Shown here: in pieces, positions 9,146 through 18,420 of the stretch
Numbering within the stretch: position 1 is the first letter of the stretch
Layout: every line of letters begins with the position of its first letter
Assembly (NCBI RefSeq): GCF_017813235.1
Contig: NZ_JAGISH010000002.1
Span: forward strand, 124,001 to 188,000
DNA from: Sagittula salina
Lineage (GTDB): Bacteria > Pseudomonadota > Alphaproteobacteria > Rhodobacterales > Rhodobacteraceae
Direction: 5' to 3'
Length of the DNA stretch: 64,000 nucleotides
The notes under the pieces: model-generated
The model's input: the letters and a program-made list of their open reading frames with translations, nothing else
Databases searched by the model: none
What the model was told of the DNA's origin: nothing
Position numbers and translations under genes: made by a program

Positions 9146-9907
9146 ATGGGTTTTGGCTTGCTCGCTGTCATCGGGGCGATGGTCCTGATGGCCATTCAAT
9201 CGGCCGTGGACGATGTTGCCGAACTGGGGGAAGACGTTCTCCGGGACGGAAACAACGTCGCCGGGAGCAACGGGGACGACCAGATCGAAGGCGATGCCGC
9301 AGCAAACTACATCCTGCCTGGCGGTGGCGCGGATCAGGTGGATGGCGGGGCGGGGAACGACACGATCTCCGACTGGCCTCTGGGGCTGGAGAAGGCCCGG
9401 TCCGACGCCGGGCTGGTGAACCCCGACTGGAGCAGTGACACGTTGCTGGGGGGGCCGGGCGATGACGTGATTCTTGCCACGGGCGGCGCGGATGCGGTCG
9501 ATGGCGGCGCGGGCGACGACCGTATCAACGGGTTGGATCTGCACCCGGACTCGCCCTACGCGCCGGACCTGCTGACGGGCGGCGCGGGCGACGACTGGCT
9601 GGTGGGTAACGATGGCGACACGCTGGTGGGTGGCGCGGGGCGTGATTTCTTTACCAACCTTGTGGAGGACGGGCAGGAGGATGCGCCCGTGATCGTCGAG
9701 GATTTCGGCCGCGGCGAGGTGATGGAGGTGCTGGTCTACGACCGGGCGCTGCTGTCGGAAGATGGCGGCGCCCCGGACCACGCGCTGCGCGACGGGCCCG
9801 ATGGCGCGGTGCTGTCGGTGAAGGGCGTCGACGCGGTGGTTTTCCGGGATGCGCTGGCAAGGGACCTCAACGGGGAGATCCGGGTGCTGGACGGCCGGTC
9901 TGTCTGA
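9146..9907 (+). CDS. Small RTX-type calcium-binding repeat protein
   Basis: 253 residues from an ATG with a GAGGAG ribosome binding site. A hydrophobic N-terminus (residues 2-16) is followed by several glycine/aspartate nonapeptide-like repeats ([55 protein letters not shown]), the pattern of RTX beta-rolls that fold on Ca2+ outside the cell. A C-terminal domain of about 75 residues follows. RTX proteins usually leave by type I secretion; no secretion genes are adjacent. Whether the N-terminal segment is a signal or a membrane anchor is unclear. Its partner across the divergent gap is serS. Confidence 0.75.
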   Translation: MGFGLLAVIGAMVLMAIQSAVDDVAELGEDVLRDGNNVAGSNGDDQIEGDAAANYILPGGGADQVDGGAGNDTISDWPLGLEKARSDAGLVNPDWSSDTLLGGPGDDVILATGGADAVDGGAGDDRINGLDLHPDSPYAPDLLTGGAGDDWLVGNDGDTLVGGAGRDFFTNLVEDGQEDAPVIVEDFGRGEVMEVLVYDRALLSEDGGAPDHALRDGPDGAVLSVKGVDAVVFRDALARDLNGEIRVLDGRSV

Positions 9908-10074
9908 CGTCTCGCCCGCGTTTCGCGGGGGAGGGGCGCGGTCGTTCGACCGGTGGTGATGGTTCAGGGGGTCCAGCTATGCCATTACGTGCAGCGGCCC
10001 CAGGTGACACGACTTGGCAAGCCGGGCATTCGAAACACCATCCTCATGTTGCCACGGTTCGAAAGCGGGAAGGG

Positions 10075-10138
10075 AGCGCTGCCCCGTCCGCGCGGTACGC
10101 AGACACCCCCCGGAGGTATTGGGGCCAGGGAGAAACAG
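10075..10138. repeat. Intergenic repeat, GGTATTGGGG core (copy A)
   Basis: The pattern GCGCTGCCCC, a variable spacer, CCCCCCGGAGGTATTGGGG, then CCAGGGAGAA matches copy B about 190 bp downstream. The order (G/C-rich head, CCCC, GGTATT, GG-CCA, A-rich tail) is one I associate with short dispersed repeats in Rhodobacteraceae. Confidence 0.45.
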
Positions 10139-10263
10139 ACGTGCGGGTGGAGCCGGGGCACGGACGGTGGCCTCCCGCCACCTGTCCGGGCTTGTGGGCA
10201 GCGATTGATGGCGTGAGGGAGGCGCTTCCTGTTTGAACGCGGGTGGGCGCATCGAACGAGATT

Positions 10264-10327
10264 GGGGGCGCTGCCCCCCGCCACTCCTGCGGAGCGACTC
10301 CCCCGCGGTATTTTGGAACCAAAGAAG
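10264..10327. repeat. Intergenic repeat, GGTATTTTGG core (copy B)
   Basis: A hairpin head (GGGGGC 10264-10269, GCCCCC 10273-10278) is followed by a spacer, CCCCCGCGGTATTTTGG and ACCAAAGAAGC. It aligns with copy A at the head, the core and the A-rich tail. Confidence 0.5.
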
Positions 10328-10409
10328 CTTGGGTGTGATCCCGGCAAGGGGGCGCGCGCAGGTTTTTGGTGGGCGCGCCCGTCACTGATGGCGACTGAAG
10401 CTTCCGAGT

Positions 10410-11141
10410 TCAGGGGGTGAGCTGATCGATGAGCCAGGCGTCGAGGGGGACGGCGAGGGCTTCTTCTTCCGAGACTGCGGAGATCACGGCGACGATGCGG
10501 CGCGACGCGTCGCCTCCGGCGAAGACCGGGCCGCCGGATTGGCCCGGCTCCACCCGGCAGCGGATGCGCCAGAGGGTGCCTGCCGCCTCCCCGTAGCAGA
10601 AGGGGGTTTCGGTCAGCCGGTGGGGCGCGGATTTCTGGTAGCCCATCAGGGTCAGCGGCCCCGGCAGTCCGCCCGAGCCGGTGGTCAGGGGGGCAGGCGC
10701 GATGGCCCGGGCGAGGGTGACGAGCGCCACGTCATGTGCAAGGTCCAAGCGGCCCTCCCTGTAGGCCTGCGGGTGGACGGTGACGGCGGCCACGCGCGCG
10801 GCTCCGCCGTGGCTCTGGCCGTCCCAGCCCGCGACGAAGGTCATGTCGCCCAGTCGTTTCAGGCGTCCGTCCTGCGGCATGGTCACGCAATGGGCCGCCG
10901 TCAGTACCTTGTCCGGGGCGACGAGGCTGGCGGTGCACATTTCGCGGTGGCGGTAGCCTGAGAGGTTGAGGCGGCCAACGGCGGGTTCCGCTGCCTGTGC
11001 GGGCACTGCGGCGAGGATGAGTGCCATGAGGCCCGGAGCCATTACGCCGGTCAGAGGGGCGAGACGGCTGAGGCGGGCAGGCCTGCGGAGGCAAGGGGAC
11101 AAGGCGCGCACGGCGGACTCCGGATGGGTGACGGCGCGCAT
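10410..11141 (-). CDS. Secreted trypsin-like serine protease
   Basis: 243 residues if started at the ATG at 11141. The catalytic triad is visible: His84 in TAAHC, Asp137 in LAHDVAL and Ser202 in GQSGGP, the S1 (chymotrypsin) fold pattern. A signal peptide precedes (hydrophobic stretch about residues 34-46, cleavage after AQA at about 50). An alternative ATG at 11042 would give a more standard signal peptide starting MAPGLMAL, and the frame is open to 11255, so the exact start is uncertain. It is probably a periplasmic or extracellular protease. It stands alone, divergent from yajC. Confidence 0.8.
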   Translation of the reverse strand: MRAVTHPESAVRALSPCLRRPARLSRLAPLTGVMAPGLMALILAAVPAQAAEPAVGRLNLSGYRHREMCTASLVAPDKVLTAAHCVTMPQDGRLKRLGDMTFVAGWDGQSHGGAARVAAVTVHPQAYREGRLDLAHDVALVTLARAIAPAPLTTGSGGLPGPLTLMGYQKSAPHRLTETPFCYGEAAGTLWRIRCRVEPGQSGGPVFAGGDASRRIVAVISAVSEEEALAVPLDAWLIDQLTP

Positions 11142-11436
11142 GGTACGCCGGTCAAGCGCGCCGTCCATGGGTTTGATCGGCCCGCGCGGGGCGGCGGGCA
11201 GGCGCGCGGGAAGGCGAACGGAGCCAAACGGGGGATGGCAGGCGAGGGCTGGCACCCGGAGGTTGAAATATGGTGGCGCCAGGGTTTACGAAACCTTGAA
11301 CAGAGGCGGCCCGGCCCGGCCAGCCGCCTTGCATCCCGCGCAAAGCGGGCATAGGTATCGCGCAATTTCGCGGAAGGCTCCACCGGACCGTCCGATAACA
11401 GCAACGATCCGACAGGAACCAGACAGGAGCGCCTCC

Positions 11437-11724
11437 ATGGACCAGCAGACCCTTTCCTCCTTTGTGATGATGGGCCTGATCTTCGCCATCATGTACTTTC
11501 TCCTCATCCGCCCGCAGCAGAAGAAGGTGAAGGAACACAAGGCGATGATCGAGGCCATCCGGCGCAATGACATCGTGGTCACGCAGGGCGGGATCATCGG
11601 CAAGGTCGCCAAGGTCAAGGACGACAGCGAGCTGGAAATCGAGATCGCCGAGGGTGTGAAGGTCCGCGTCATGCGCGCCACCATCGCCACGGTGAAGTCC
11701 AAGACCGACCCCGCCGAGGCCTGA
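11437..11724 (+). CDS. yajC: Preprotein translocase subunit YajC
   Basis: 95 residues. One transmembrane helix (residues 9-25, VMMGLIFAIMYFLLIR) is followed by the signature RPQQKKVKEHKAMIEA and a small cytoplasmic domain with the VTQGGIIGKV motif. YajC associates with SecD-SecF in the inner membrane. The ATG at 11437 has an AGGAGC ribosome binding site; the longer upstream frame is not conserved sequence. First gene of the yajC-secD-secF operon, six bases before secD. Confidence 0.95.
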   Translation: MDQQTLSSFVMMGLIFAIMYFLLIRPQQKKVKEHKAMIEAIRRNDIVVTQGGIIGKVAKVKDDSELEIEIAEGVKVRVMRATIATVKSKTDPAEA

Positions 11725-11730
11725 TACCCC

Positions 11731-13401
11731 ATGTTGCTGATCGACGCCTGGAAGCGCTGGACCATCTGGCTCATCGTCGCGGTGGGCCTGGTTCTGGCGA
11801 TGCCGAACCTGTTCTACTCCCGCGTGGAGAGCCACAACGACGCCGTCGCGGCCATCGAGAAGGGCGCCGATACACCGGAGAATCGTGCAGCGGAGGGCGA
11901 ATGGCCCTCCTTCCTGCCCTCCGGGCTGGTGAACCTCGGGCTTGATCTGCGTGGCGGCGCGCATCTGCTGGCCGAAGTGCGGCTGGGAGATGTCTACAAA
12001 TCCCGGATGGAAAGCCTGTGGCCGGAGGTGCTGCGCGTGTTGCGCGCCGAACGCGGCACGGTGGGCACGATCCGCTGGAACTCCGCCGCCGTCGACAAGG
12101 GCGAGCTGCGGGTGCGGCTGGTGTCGAACCCGGACGCCATGCCGAAGGCCATCGAACTGGTGCAGACGCTGCGCCAGCCGGTGGTTTCGCTGACCGGCGC
12201 AGGCACGCATGACCTCGACGTGACGAGCGATGGCGACGAGCTGGTGGTGACGCTGTCGGAAGCCGAGAAACAGGCCACCGACGACCGCACCATGGCGCAG
12301 AGCCTCGAGATCATCCGCCGCCGCATCGACGAGGTCGGCACGCGCGAACCGACGATCCAACGTCAGGGCGAGGACCGCATCCTGATCCAGGTGCCGGGCA
12401 TCGGGTCCGCCGCTGAGCTGAAGGCGATCATCGGCACCACGGCACAGCTGACCTTCCAGTCGGTGATATCACGGACGACGAATGCCGACGAGGCCCCCGG
12501 CGCCGGCAACGAAATCCTGCCGGCGATGGACGAGGAGGGCCTGTTCTACATCCTCGAGCAGTCGCCCGTCGTCACCGGCGAAGAGCTGACCAACGCGCAG
12601 AACACCTTTGACCAGAATGGCCGTCCGGCGGTGAGCTTCACGTTCAACACCACCGGCGCGCGCAAGTTCGGCGATTATACCGCAGCCAACATCGGCTCGC
12701 CCTTTGCCATCGTGCTGGACGACGAGGTGATTTCCGCCCCTGTGATCCAAAGCCACATCGGCGGCGGGTCCGGTATCATCACCGGCCAGTTCACCGTGGA
12801 GGAGACCATCAACCTCGCCGTGCTGCTGCGCGCGGGTGCGTTGCCCGCCGGGCTGGATTTCCTCGAGGAACGGACCGTCGGCCCGGAACTGGGGCAGGAC
12901 AGCATCGACGCGGGCAAACTGGCGACATCGGTGGCCTTCGTGCTGGTGCTCGGCTTCATGTTCGCGACCTACGGGCTGTTCGGGATCTTCGCCAATATCG
13001 CGCTGATCCTGAACGTGGCATTGCTGTTGGGTGCGCTTTCGATGCTGGGGGCGACGCTGACGCTGCCGGGCATTGCGGGCATCGTGCTGACCGTCGGCAT
13101 GGCGGTGGACGCCAACGTGCTGATCTTCGAGCGGATCCGCGAAGAGTTGAAGTCCGCCAAGGGCCCCGCGCGGGCGATCGAACTGGGCTACGAACGCGCG
13201 CTTTCGGCCATCATCGACGCCAACATCACCACGCTTATTACCGCTGCGATCCTGTGGTTCGTGGGCTCCGGCCCGGTGAAAGGCTTTGCCGTGACGCTGG
13301 GTCTCGGCATCTTCACCTCGGTGTTCACCGCCATCTTCGTGACGCGCCTGCTGATCGTGCTTTGGTTCGAACGCACCCGCCCCAAGACGATTGAGGTCTG
13401 A
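11731..13401 (+). CDS. secD: Protein translocase subunit SecD
   Basis: 556 residues. An N-terminal transmembrane helix (about 12-28) is followed by the large periplasmic P1 region, with the SecD signature GLDLRGGAHLLAEV near residue 70, and by a C-terminal block of five membrane helices including FGIFANIALILNVALLLGAL and the TVGMAVDANVLIFERIREE motif. SecD and SecF use the proton gradient to pull exported proteins across the inner membrane after SecA. It sits directly between yajC and secF, one base before the secF ATG. Confidence 0.97.
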   Translation: MLLIDAWKRWTIWLIVAVGLVLAMPNLFYSRVESHNDAVAAIEKGADTPENRAAEGEWPSFLPSGLVNLGLDLRGGAHLLAEVRLGDVYKSRMESLWPEVLRVLRAERGTVGTIRWNSAAVDKGELRVRLVSNPDAMPKAIELVQTLRQPVVSLTGAGTHDLDVTSDGDELVVTLSEAEKQATDDRTMAQSLEIIRRRIDEVGTREPTIQRQGEDRILIQVPGIGSAAELKAIIGTTAQLTFQSVISRTTNADEAPGAGNEILPAMDEEGLFYILEQSPVVTGEELTNAQNTFDQNGRPAVSFTFNTTGARKFGDYTAANIGSPFAIVLDDEVISAPVIQSHIGGGSGIITGQFTVEETINLAVLLRAGALPAGLDFLEERTVGPELGQDSIDAGKLATSVAFVLVLGFMFATYGLFGIFANIALILNVALLLGALSMLGATLTLPGIAGIVLTVGMAVDANVLIFERIREELKSAKGPARAIELGYERALSAIIDANITTLITAAILWFVGSGPVKGFAVTLGLGIFTSVFTAIFVTRLLIVLWFERTRPKTIEV

Positions 13402-13402
13402 C

Positions 13403-14374
13403 ATGAAGCGCCTGAGACTTGTCCCCGACGAGACCTTCTGGGATTTCTTTTCCCGTTCGAAGATCTGGCTCGGTATTTCCGGCTTTGCCGTCGTACTCGC
13501 GCTGATCAGCTTCTTTGTGCAGGGGCTGAACTACGGCATCGACTTCAAGGGCGGTACCACGATCCGGACCGAGAGCGCGCAGGCCGTGGATGTCGGCGCC
13601 TACCGGGGGGCGCTTGCGACGTTGGGCCTGCAGGATGTCATCATCACGGAGGTCTTCGACCCGACCTTCGACGCAGACCAGAACGTGGCGATGGTGCGCA
13701 TCGGGGCCGAGGACGAACAGAACGCCGTCAGCGCGGAGCGCCTCGCAGAAGCGGAGGCCGCGCTGCAGGAAGTCGCCCCCGACATCAAGTTCGTCTCCGT
13801 GGAATCGGTGGGGCCGAAGGTATCCGGCGAGCTGATCCGGACGGCGATTCTGGCTGTGACGCTCGCCATCGGCGCGGTGCTGGTCTACATCTGGCTGCGC
13901 TTTGAATGGCAGTTCGCGCTGGGGGCGGTTCTGGCTCTGGTGCATGACGTGGCGCTGACCATCGGCATATTCTCCGAGTTGCAGATCAAGTTCGACCTTT
14001 CGATCATCGCGGCGCTGCTGACCATTGTCGGCTATTCGCTGAACGACACGGTGGTGGTCTTCGACCGGGTGCGCGAGAACCTGATCAAGTACAAGTCCAA
14101 GCCGCTCAGAGAGGTGCTGAACCTGTCGATCAACGAGACGATGAGCCGCACGATCATGACCTCTCTGACCACGCTGCTGGCGCTGTTTGCGCTGCTGGCG
14201 CTGGGCGGCGACGTGATCCGAGGTTTCGTATTTGCGATGACATGGGGCATCTTTGTCGGCACCTATTCGTCGATCTTCGTGGCCTCGGCCATCCTGCTGC
14301 GTACCGGCGTGAAACGCGACTGGTCAAAGACGGATGACGCCGCCGGCACACAGTTTGGCGACGGAAACGTCTGA
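13403..14374 (+). CDS. secF: Protein translocase subunit SecF
   Basis: 323 residues. An N-terminal transmembrane helix (about 20-38) precedes [19 protein letters not shown], the SecF periplasmic signature. C-terminal helices include [20 protein letters not shown] and the [20 protein letters not shown] region. It is the partner of SecD in the inner membrane. The ATG at 13403 is chosen because it lies right after the secD stop codon and begins the conserved [15 protein letters not shown]; a codon four residues upstream lies inside secD. Confidence 0.97.
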   Translation: MKRLRLVPDETFWDFFSRSKIWLGISGFAVVLALISFFVQGLNYGIDFKGGTTIRTESAQAVDVGAYRGALATLGLQDVIITEVFDPTFDADQNVAMVRIGAEDEQNAVSAERLAEAEAALQEVAPDIKFVSVESVGPKVSGELIRTAILAVTLAIGAVLVYIWLRFEWQFALGAVLALVHDVALTIGIFSELQIKFDLSIIAALLTIVGYSLNDTVVVFDRVRENLIKYKSKPLREVLNLSINETMSRTIMTSLTTLLALFALLALGGDVIRGFVFAMTWGIFVGTYSSIFVASAILLRTGVKRDWSKTDDAAGTQFGDGNV

Positions 14375-14376
14375 GG

Positions 14377-14730
14377 ATGCGGCTGAACGAGGTTCAGTTC
14401 GGGGATGCCCGACCCGTCGATGGCTACGGGCCGGGCTTCTTCCGAGTCGCGGGGGAGGTACACGAGGGTGCGCTTCTGCTCTGGGACAAGGGGAAGGCGG
14501 GCTGGAACGGGATGCACGACACAGAGGCGCTTCTGGGCTTTGTGGGGGAGGTCGATGTGCTTTTTGTCGGCACCGGCGCGGAAATCGCGCATCTGCCGCC
14601 CGCGCTTCGCGACACACTGGAGGGCGCGGGGCTGGGGGTGGAGGTTATGAATTCGCCGTCCGCCTGCAGGACCTACAACGTGCTGATTTCCGAAGGATGC
14701 AGGGTGGCGCTGGCGGCGCTGCCTGTTTGA
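14377..14730 (+). CDS. Mth938-like domain protein
   Basis: 117 residues, the full length of the Mth938/NDUFAF3 family. Visible features are the [20 protein letters not shown] strand region, [12 protein letters not shown] and the C-terminal [20 protein letters not shown] segment typical of this fold. The mitochondrial relative is an assembly factor of respiratory complex I; the bacterial role is not established. It starts two bases after secF, so it belongs to the sec operon, an arrangement common in Rhodobacterales. Confidence 0.85.
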   Translation: MRLNEVQFGDARPVDGYGPGFFRVAGEVHEGALLLWDKGKAGWNGMHDTEALLGFVGEVDVLFVGTGAEIAHLPPALRDTLEGAGLGVEVMNSPSACRTYNVLISEGCRVALAALPV

Positions 14731-14753
14731 CGGTTCGGGAGGGGCGAATTTTC

Positions 14754-15386
14754 ATGGAAAATTCGGACACCGACAGGACATTGCGTGCCGACGATCTGAC
14801 CGTGGCGCGCGGCGGTGTTGCGGTTCTCGAAGGGGTCTCCTTTGTGCTGGACCCTGGTCGAGCGCTGGTGCTGCGCGGGCCGAACGGATCGGGCAAGACC
14901 ACGCTATTGCGCACAATTGCGGGATTGCAGCCCGCCACGGCGGGCGCGGTAGAGGGTGCGGGCGAACGCATCGCCTATGCCGCCCATGCCGACGGTCTGA
15001 AATCCATGCTGACGGTGACGGAAAACCTGACCTTCTGGGCACAGGTCTTTGGGTTCGCGGATATTGCCGGGGCGATGGCGGCCTTCGATCTGCTGTCCTT
15101 GCAGGACCGGCTGGCCGGGTCGCTGTCCGCCGGGCAGAAGCGGCGGCTGGGGCTGGCACGTCTGATGGTCACCGGGCGGCCGGTCTGGGTGCTGGACGAA
15201 CCGACTGTCTCGCTTGACGCGGCCTCTGTCGCGCTGTTCGCGGACGCGGTGCGCGGGCATCTGGCGCGTGGCGGTTCGGCGTTGATGGCGACGCATATCG
15301 ACCTCGGACTGGAGGCGGACGTGCTGGACGTGACGCCTTTCAAGGCGAAGCCGCGTGCGGCCGTGGAAGACGAGGCCTTCCTGTGA
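14754..15386 (+). CDS. ccmA: Heme exporter ATP-binding protein CcmA
   Basis: 210 residues. Walker [10 protein letters not shown] (42-50), ABC signature LSAGQ (124-128) and Walker B VWVLDEPT (about 144-151) are intact. CcmA is the ATPase of the CcmABCD complex that loads heme onto CcmE for cytochrome c maturation. The ATG at 14754 follows a GGGAGGGG-type ribosome binding site; the frame is open upstream only because it shadows the Mth938-like gene. Its stop codon overlaps the ccmB start (GTGA). Confidence 0.95.
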   Translation: MENSDTDRTLRADDLTVARGGVAVLEGVSFVLDPGRALVLRGPNGSGKTTLLRTIAGLQPATAGAVEGAGERIAYAAHADGLKSMLTVTENLTFWAQVFGFADIAGAMAAFDLLSLQDRLAGSLSAGQKRRLGLARLMVTGRPVWVLDEPTVSLDAASVALFADAVRGHLARGGSALMATHIDLGLEADVLDVTPFKAKPRAAVEDEAFL

Positions 15387-16039
15387 TCGCGCTGCTGGTC
15401 CGGGATCTGCGACTGGCGGTGCGCGCGGGCGGGGGCTTTGGCCTTGGCCTCGCGTTCTTCCTGATCGTGACGGTTCTGGTGCCTTTCGGCGTCGGGCCGG
15501 ACACGGGACTTCTGGCGCGGATCGCGCCGGGCGTGTTGTGGATCGGGGCGCTGCTGGCTTGCCTGCTGTCGCTGGACCGTATCCTTGCGCTCGACTGGGA
15601 GGATGGATCGCTTGACCTGCTGGCCACCGCGCCCCTTCCGATGGAAGGCATCGTGACGGTGAAGGCGCTGGCTCACTGGATCACCACGGGGCTGCCGCTT
15701 GTGGTCGCCGCGCCGGTGTTGGGCGTGCTGCTGAACTTGCCGCTCGGGGGCTATTCCTGGGTCTTCGTCAGCCTCGCGCTGGGAACGCCGGCGCTGTCGG
15801 TGATTGGCACCTTCGGTGCGGCGCTGACAGTCGGGCTGAAGCGCGGCGGGCTGCTTCTGTCTCTGTTGGTGCTGCCGCTTTATGTGCCGACGCTGATCTT
15901 TGGCGCCGAAGTGGCGCGGCGCGGCGCTGAAGGCCTGGACGTGCAGGTGCCGCTGCTGATGTTGGCGGGGATCAGCTTTGGCGCGCTGGCGTTGCTGCCG
16001 TTTGCCAGCGCGGCCGTATTGCGGATCAACCTCAGGTAA
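15383..16039 (+). CDS. ccmB: Heme exporter permease CcmB
   Basis: 218 residues, six predicted transmembrane helices, normal CcmB length. The start is a GTG overlapping the ccmA stop by four bases. Recognisable CcmB features include [15 protein letters not shown] near the N-terminus, [20 protein letters not shown] and the [20 protein letters not shown] segment. It works with CcmA and CcmC in the inner membrane. A hairpin follows the stop codon and the next gene is in the opposite direction. Confidence 0.95.
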   Translation: MIALLVRDLRLAVRAGGGFGLGLAFFLIVTVLVPFGVGPDTGLLARIAPGVLWIGALLACLLSLDRILALDWEDGSLDLLATAPLPMEGIVTVKALAHWITTGLPLVVAAPVLGVLLNLPLGGYSWVFVSLALGTPALSVIGTFGAALTVGLKRGGLLLSLLVLPLYVPTLIFGAEVARRGAEGLDVQVPLLMLAGISFGALALLPFASAAVLRINLR

Positions 16040-16058
16040 GTCGGGGGAGTCCCCCGAC
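16040..16058. terminator. Hairpin between ccmB and the convergent nitroreductase
   Basis: A perfect 8-bp stem (16040-16047 with 16051-16058) with a 3-nt loop starts right after the ccmB stop codon. There is no U-tract; being symmetrical it could serve both convergent genes. Confidence 0.5.
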
Positions 16059-16103
16059 CCGAAATCCTGGCGATCAGGCCCATGAGCCCGATCGCGGTAT
16101 GCG

Positions 16104-16730
16104 TCAGGCCACGCGGGTAAAGAGGGCTTCGGCGGATTTGCGGACCTTGGGCGCGCCCTCCAGCCAGTCGCCGTCGCCTCGGTAGCCAAGTGTCAGGATC
16201 ACCTGCGATTTCAGGCCACGTTCGGCAAGCCCGAGCACCTTGTCCGCCTGCGCGGGGTCGAAACCTTCCATCGGGGTCGCATCGACCTTCTGTTCGGCGG
16301 CGGCAAGCATCGCAAAGCCAAGGGCAATATAGGCCTGCCGCGCGGCATGTTCGGCGTTTATCGCCGGGTCGCGCGGAACGTAGAGGCCCTTGAGCCCGGT
16401 GTAATAGCGGTCCGCCAACTCGGATTTGCCGCGCACTGACTCGCTCGCTGCGTGAACGCTGTCGATTCGCTCTTCTGTGTAGGTATCCCAGCTGGCGAAA
16501 ACGAGCGCGTGACTGGCGTTCTCGGTGGCGGCCTGGTTCATGCCCATCATGCCGAGCGACTTCTTGATCTCGGGATTGGTGACCACGAAAACCTCGAAGG
16601 GCTGTGTCCCGGAAGAGGTGGGCGCCAGGCGGATTGCTTCCAGAATGGCTTCGAGCTTGTCTTCGGGCAGCGTGCGCGCCGGGTCGTAGGCTTTGGTGGC
16701 GTAGCGCCAGGTCATGAGGTCCTTGAGCAT
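16104..16730 (-). CDS. NfsB-like nitroreductase (FMN-dependent NAD(P)H oxidoreductase)
   Basis: 208 residues, typical of the oxygen-insensitive nitroreductase/dihydropteridine reductase family. It opens with MLKDLMTWRYATKAYD; the basic residues of the RYATK segment are where these enzymes bind FMN phosphate. RLAPTSSGTQPFEVFVVTN and the C-terminal ILTLGYRGDGDW are further family signatures. It would reduce quinones or nitroaromatics as a cytoplasmic homodimer. It is oriented against, and separates, ccmB and ccmC, which are usually contiguous. Confidence 0.85.
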   Translation of the reverse strand: MLKDLMTWRYATKAYDPARTLPEDKLEAILEAIRLAPTSSGTQPFEVFVVTNPEIKKSLGMMGMNQAATENASHALVFASWDTYTEERIDSVHAASESVRGKSELADRYYTGLKGLYVPRDPAINAEHAARQAYIALGFAMLAAAEQKVDATPMEGFDPAQADKVLGLAERGLKSQVILTLGYRGDGDWLEGAPKVRKSAEALFTRVA

Positions 16731-16972
16731 GTTTTGATCCCGTTTTGGTCAAAGTGCGTGCCGTGTGGAACGGCGGATGACGGGTAGCTAAACTGTTCTG
16801 TTCACTTCGCAAGAGGGCGAATCGCGCAGGGACTGTGCGATTGCGAAGGCCCCGGCCTGCGCCACCGCGTAACCGGAACAAAGGCGATTGGTCGCGGGGG
16901 TTTGTTCGACCGGATGTTGCGCGGCGGGCGGATTTCGGGTGTAAACGGCCGGAACCAACGATAGGGAGCGCC

Positions 16973-17722
16973 ATGGCGTCGATCTGGGAATATGCCAATC
17001 CGGTGAAGTTCATCCGTACCGCGGACCGGCTTCTGCCGTGGCTGTCGGGGCTGGCGCTGGTGCTGATGGCGGTTGGCCTGTTTTGGGGGTTTTTCCTGAC
17101 GCCGGAGGACTACCGGCAGGGGGCGACGGTCAAGATCATCTACCTGCACGTTCCGGCCGCGCTGATGGCGATCAATGCCTGGTTGATGATGCTGATCGCC
17201 TCGCTGATCTGGATCGTGCGGCGGCACCATGTGTCGGCGCTGGCTGCGCGGGCGGCGGCGCCTGTGGGGGCGCTGATGACGGTGATCGCGCTGGCGACGG
17301 GGGCGATCTGGGGCCAGCCCATGTGGGGCACCTGGTGGGCATGGGATCCGCGCCTGACCTCCTTCCTGATCCTGTTCCTGTTCTACCTTGGGTACATGGC
17401 GCTTTGGTCCGCGATCGAGAACGATGACACGGCGGCGGACCTGACGTCGATCCTGTGCCTCGTGGGGTCGGTCTTTGCGGTCCTGTCGCGGTACGCGGTG
17501 AATTTCTGGAACCAGGGTCTGCATCAGGGCGCGTCGGTCATGCGGGCGGGTGCGATCGCGGGCGATACGGAAGAGCGGGTCTCCAACGTCTACGCGGTGC
17601 CCTTGTTCGTCTGCATGGCGGGCTTTGCGGTGCTTTTCGTGGCGCTCGTTTTCCTGCGGACCCAGACAGAGATCCGGGCGCGGCGGACACGCGCCTTGCT
17701 GGCACGGGAACGGATGGCCTGA
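16973..17722 (+). CDS. ccmC: Heme exporter permease CcmC
   Basis: 249 residues, six transmembrane helices. The heme-handling WWD motif is visible as WGTWWAWDPRLTS (about residues 118-130), flanked by conserved periplasmic histidines (YLHVPAA and NQGLHQGAS). CcmC presents heme to CcmE in the inner membrane. The ATG at 16973 follows a GGGAGCG ribosome binding site; the frame opens upstream at 16835, but that extension is hydrophilic and not family-like. It is the first gene of ccmC-ccmD-ccmG. Confidence 0.96.
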   Translation: MASIWEYANPVKFIRTADRLLPWLSGLALVLMAVGLFWGFFLTPEDYRQGATVKIIYLHVPAALMAINAWLMMLIASLIWIVRRHHVSALAARAAAPVGALMTVIALATGAIWGQPMWGTWWAWDPRLTSFLILFLFYLGYMALWSAIENDDTAADLTSILCLVGSVFAVLSRYAVNFWNQGLHQGASVMRAGAIAGDTEERVSNVYAVPLFVCMAGFAVLFVALVFLRTQTEIRARRTRALLARERMA

Positions 17723-17732
17723 GGTGGGGAAC

Positions 17733-17888
17733 ATGATGCCGGAACTTGGGAAATATGCGGGCGCGGTGCTGTCCTCTTATGCGGTCTCTCTGGGGCTGAT
17801 CGCAATGTTTGTGTGGCTTTCGCTGCGCCGGTCGCGCCGGGTGAAACGGGACCTCGAACAGGTGGAGGGGCGTCGCGATGGCCATTAA
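17733..17888 (+). CDS. ccmD: Heme exporter protein CcmD
   Basis: 51 residues (or 50 from the next ATG at 17736). MPELGKYAGAVLSSYAVSL leads into a single transmembrane helix (GLIAMFVWLSL), followed by a basic RRSRRVKRDLEQ tail, the standard CcmD layout. CcmD helps release holo-CcmE from CcmABC. It starts ten bases after ccmC and overlaps ccmG by 11 bases. Confidence 0.9.
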   Translation: MMPELGKYAGAVLSSYAVSLGLIAMFVWLSLRRSRRVKRDLEQVEGRRDGH

Positions 17889-18420
17889 GCCGCTGATGGT
17901 GCTGCCGCCGCTGATCTTTGCCGCCTTCGGGGTGATGGCGTATCTGGGGCTGAAGAACTCGGACGAGACGCATCGGCTGGAGAGCGTCTTTGATGGCGAG
18001 CCCGCGCCTGAGATGACGGCGGAGCCGCTGGCGGGCTATCCGGGCATCACGCGCGAGATGCTGGCCTCGGGCGAGGTGACGCTGGTGAACTTCTGGGCCT
18101 CGTGGTGCCCGCCCTGCCGGGCAGAGCATCCCAGGCTCATGGAGATGCAGGCGCAAGGGCTGACGATCCTCGGGGTGAACTTCAAGGATCAGGCCGGGAA
18201 CGCCACGAAATACCTGGGCGAGGAAGGCAATCCCTTTGCGGGGGTGGCCTTTGATCCGGCCGGGCGGACGGCCATCGAATGGGGCGTCACCGGGCCGCCG
18301 GAGACCTTCATCCTCGATGGCGACGGGACCGTGGTTTTCAAGTTCGTGGGGCCCCTCGTGGGGTCGGATTACGAGCAGCGGTTCCTGCCCGCGCTGGAAC
18401 AGGCTTTGGCGGCGCAATGA
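17878..18420 (+). CDS. ccmG: Thiol:disulfide interchange protein CcmG/DsbE
   Basis: 180 residues. An N-terminal membrane anchor (about residues 5-25) holds a periplasmic thioredoxin domain with active site WCPPC (in VNFWASWCPPCRAEHP) and the family motif GVTGPPETFILD. It reduces apocytochrome c cysteines before heme attachment. It overlaps ccmD by 11 bases, so translation is probably coupled. It completes ccmABCDG; ccmE, ccmF and ccmH are not in the window. Confidence 0.95.
   Translation: MAIKPLMVLPPLIFAAFGVMAYLGLKNSDETHRLESVFDGEPAPEMTAEPLAGYPGITREMLASGEVTLVNFWASWCPPCRAEHPRLMEMQAQGLTILGVNFKDQAGNATKYLGEEGNPFAGVAFDPAGRTAIEWGVTGPPETFILDGDGTVVFKFVGPLVGSDYEQRFLPALEQALAAQ

Larger units (their letters stand above)
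9908..10409. other. 502-bp intergenic region with hairpins and two repeat copies
   Basis: No gene is seen. It lies between convergent genes and holds a weak hairpin just after the RTX gene (9915-9929), a hairpin at 10162-10187 (6-bp inner stem GGTGGC/GCCACC with a GGAC/GTCC extension) and two copies of a family of G/C-rich elements ending in a GGTATT-type core. Open frames here on both strands overlap one another and look like GC-rich noise. Confidence 0.6.
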
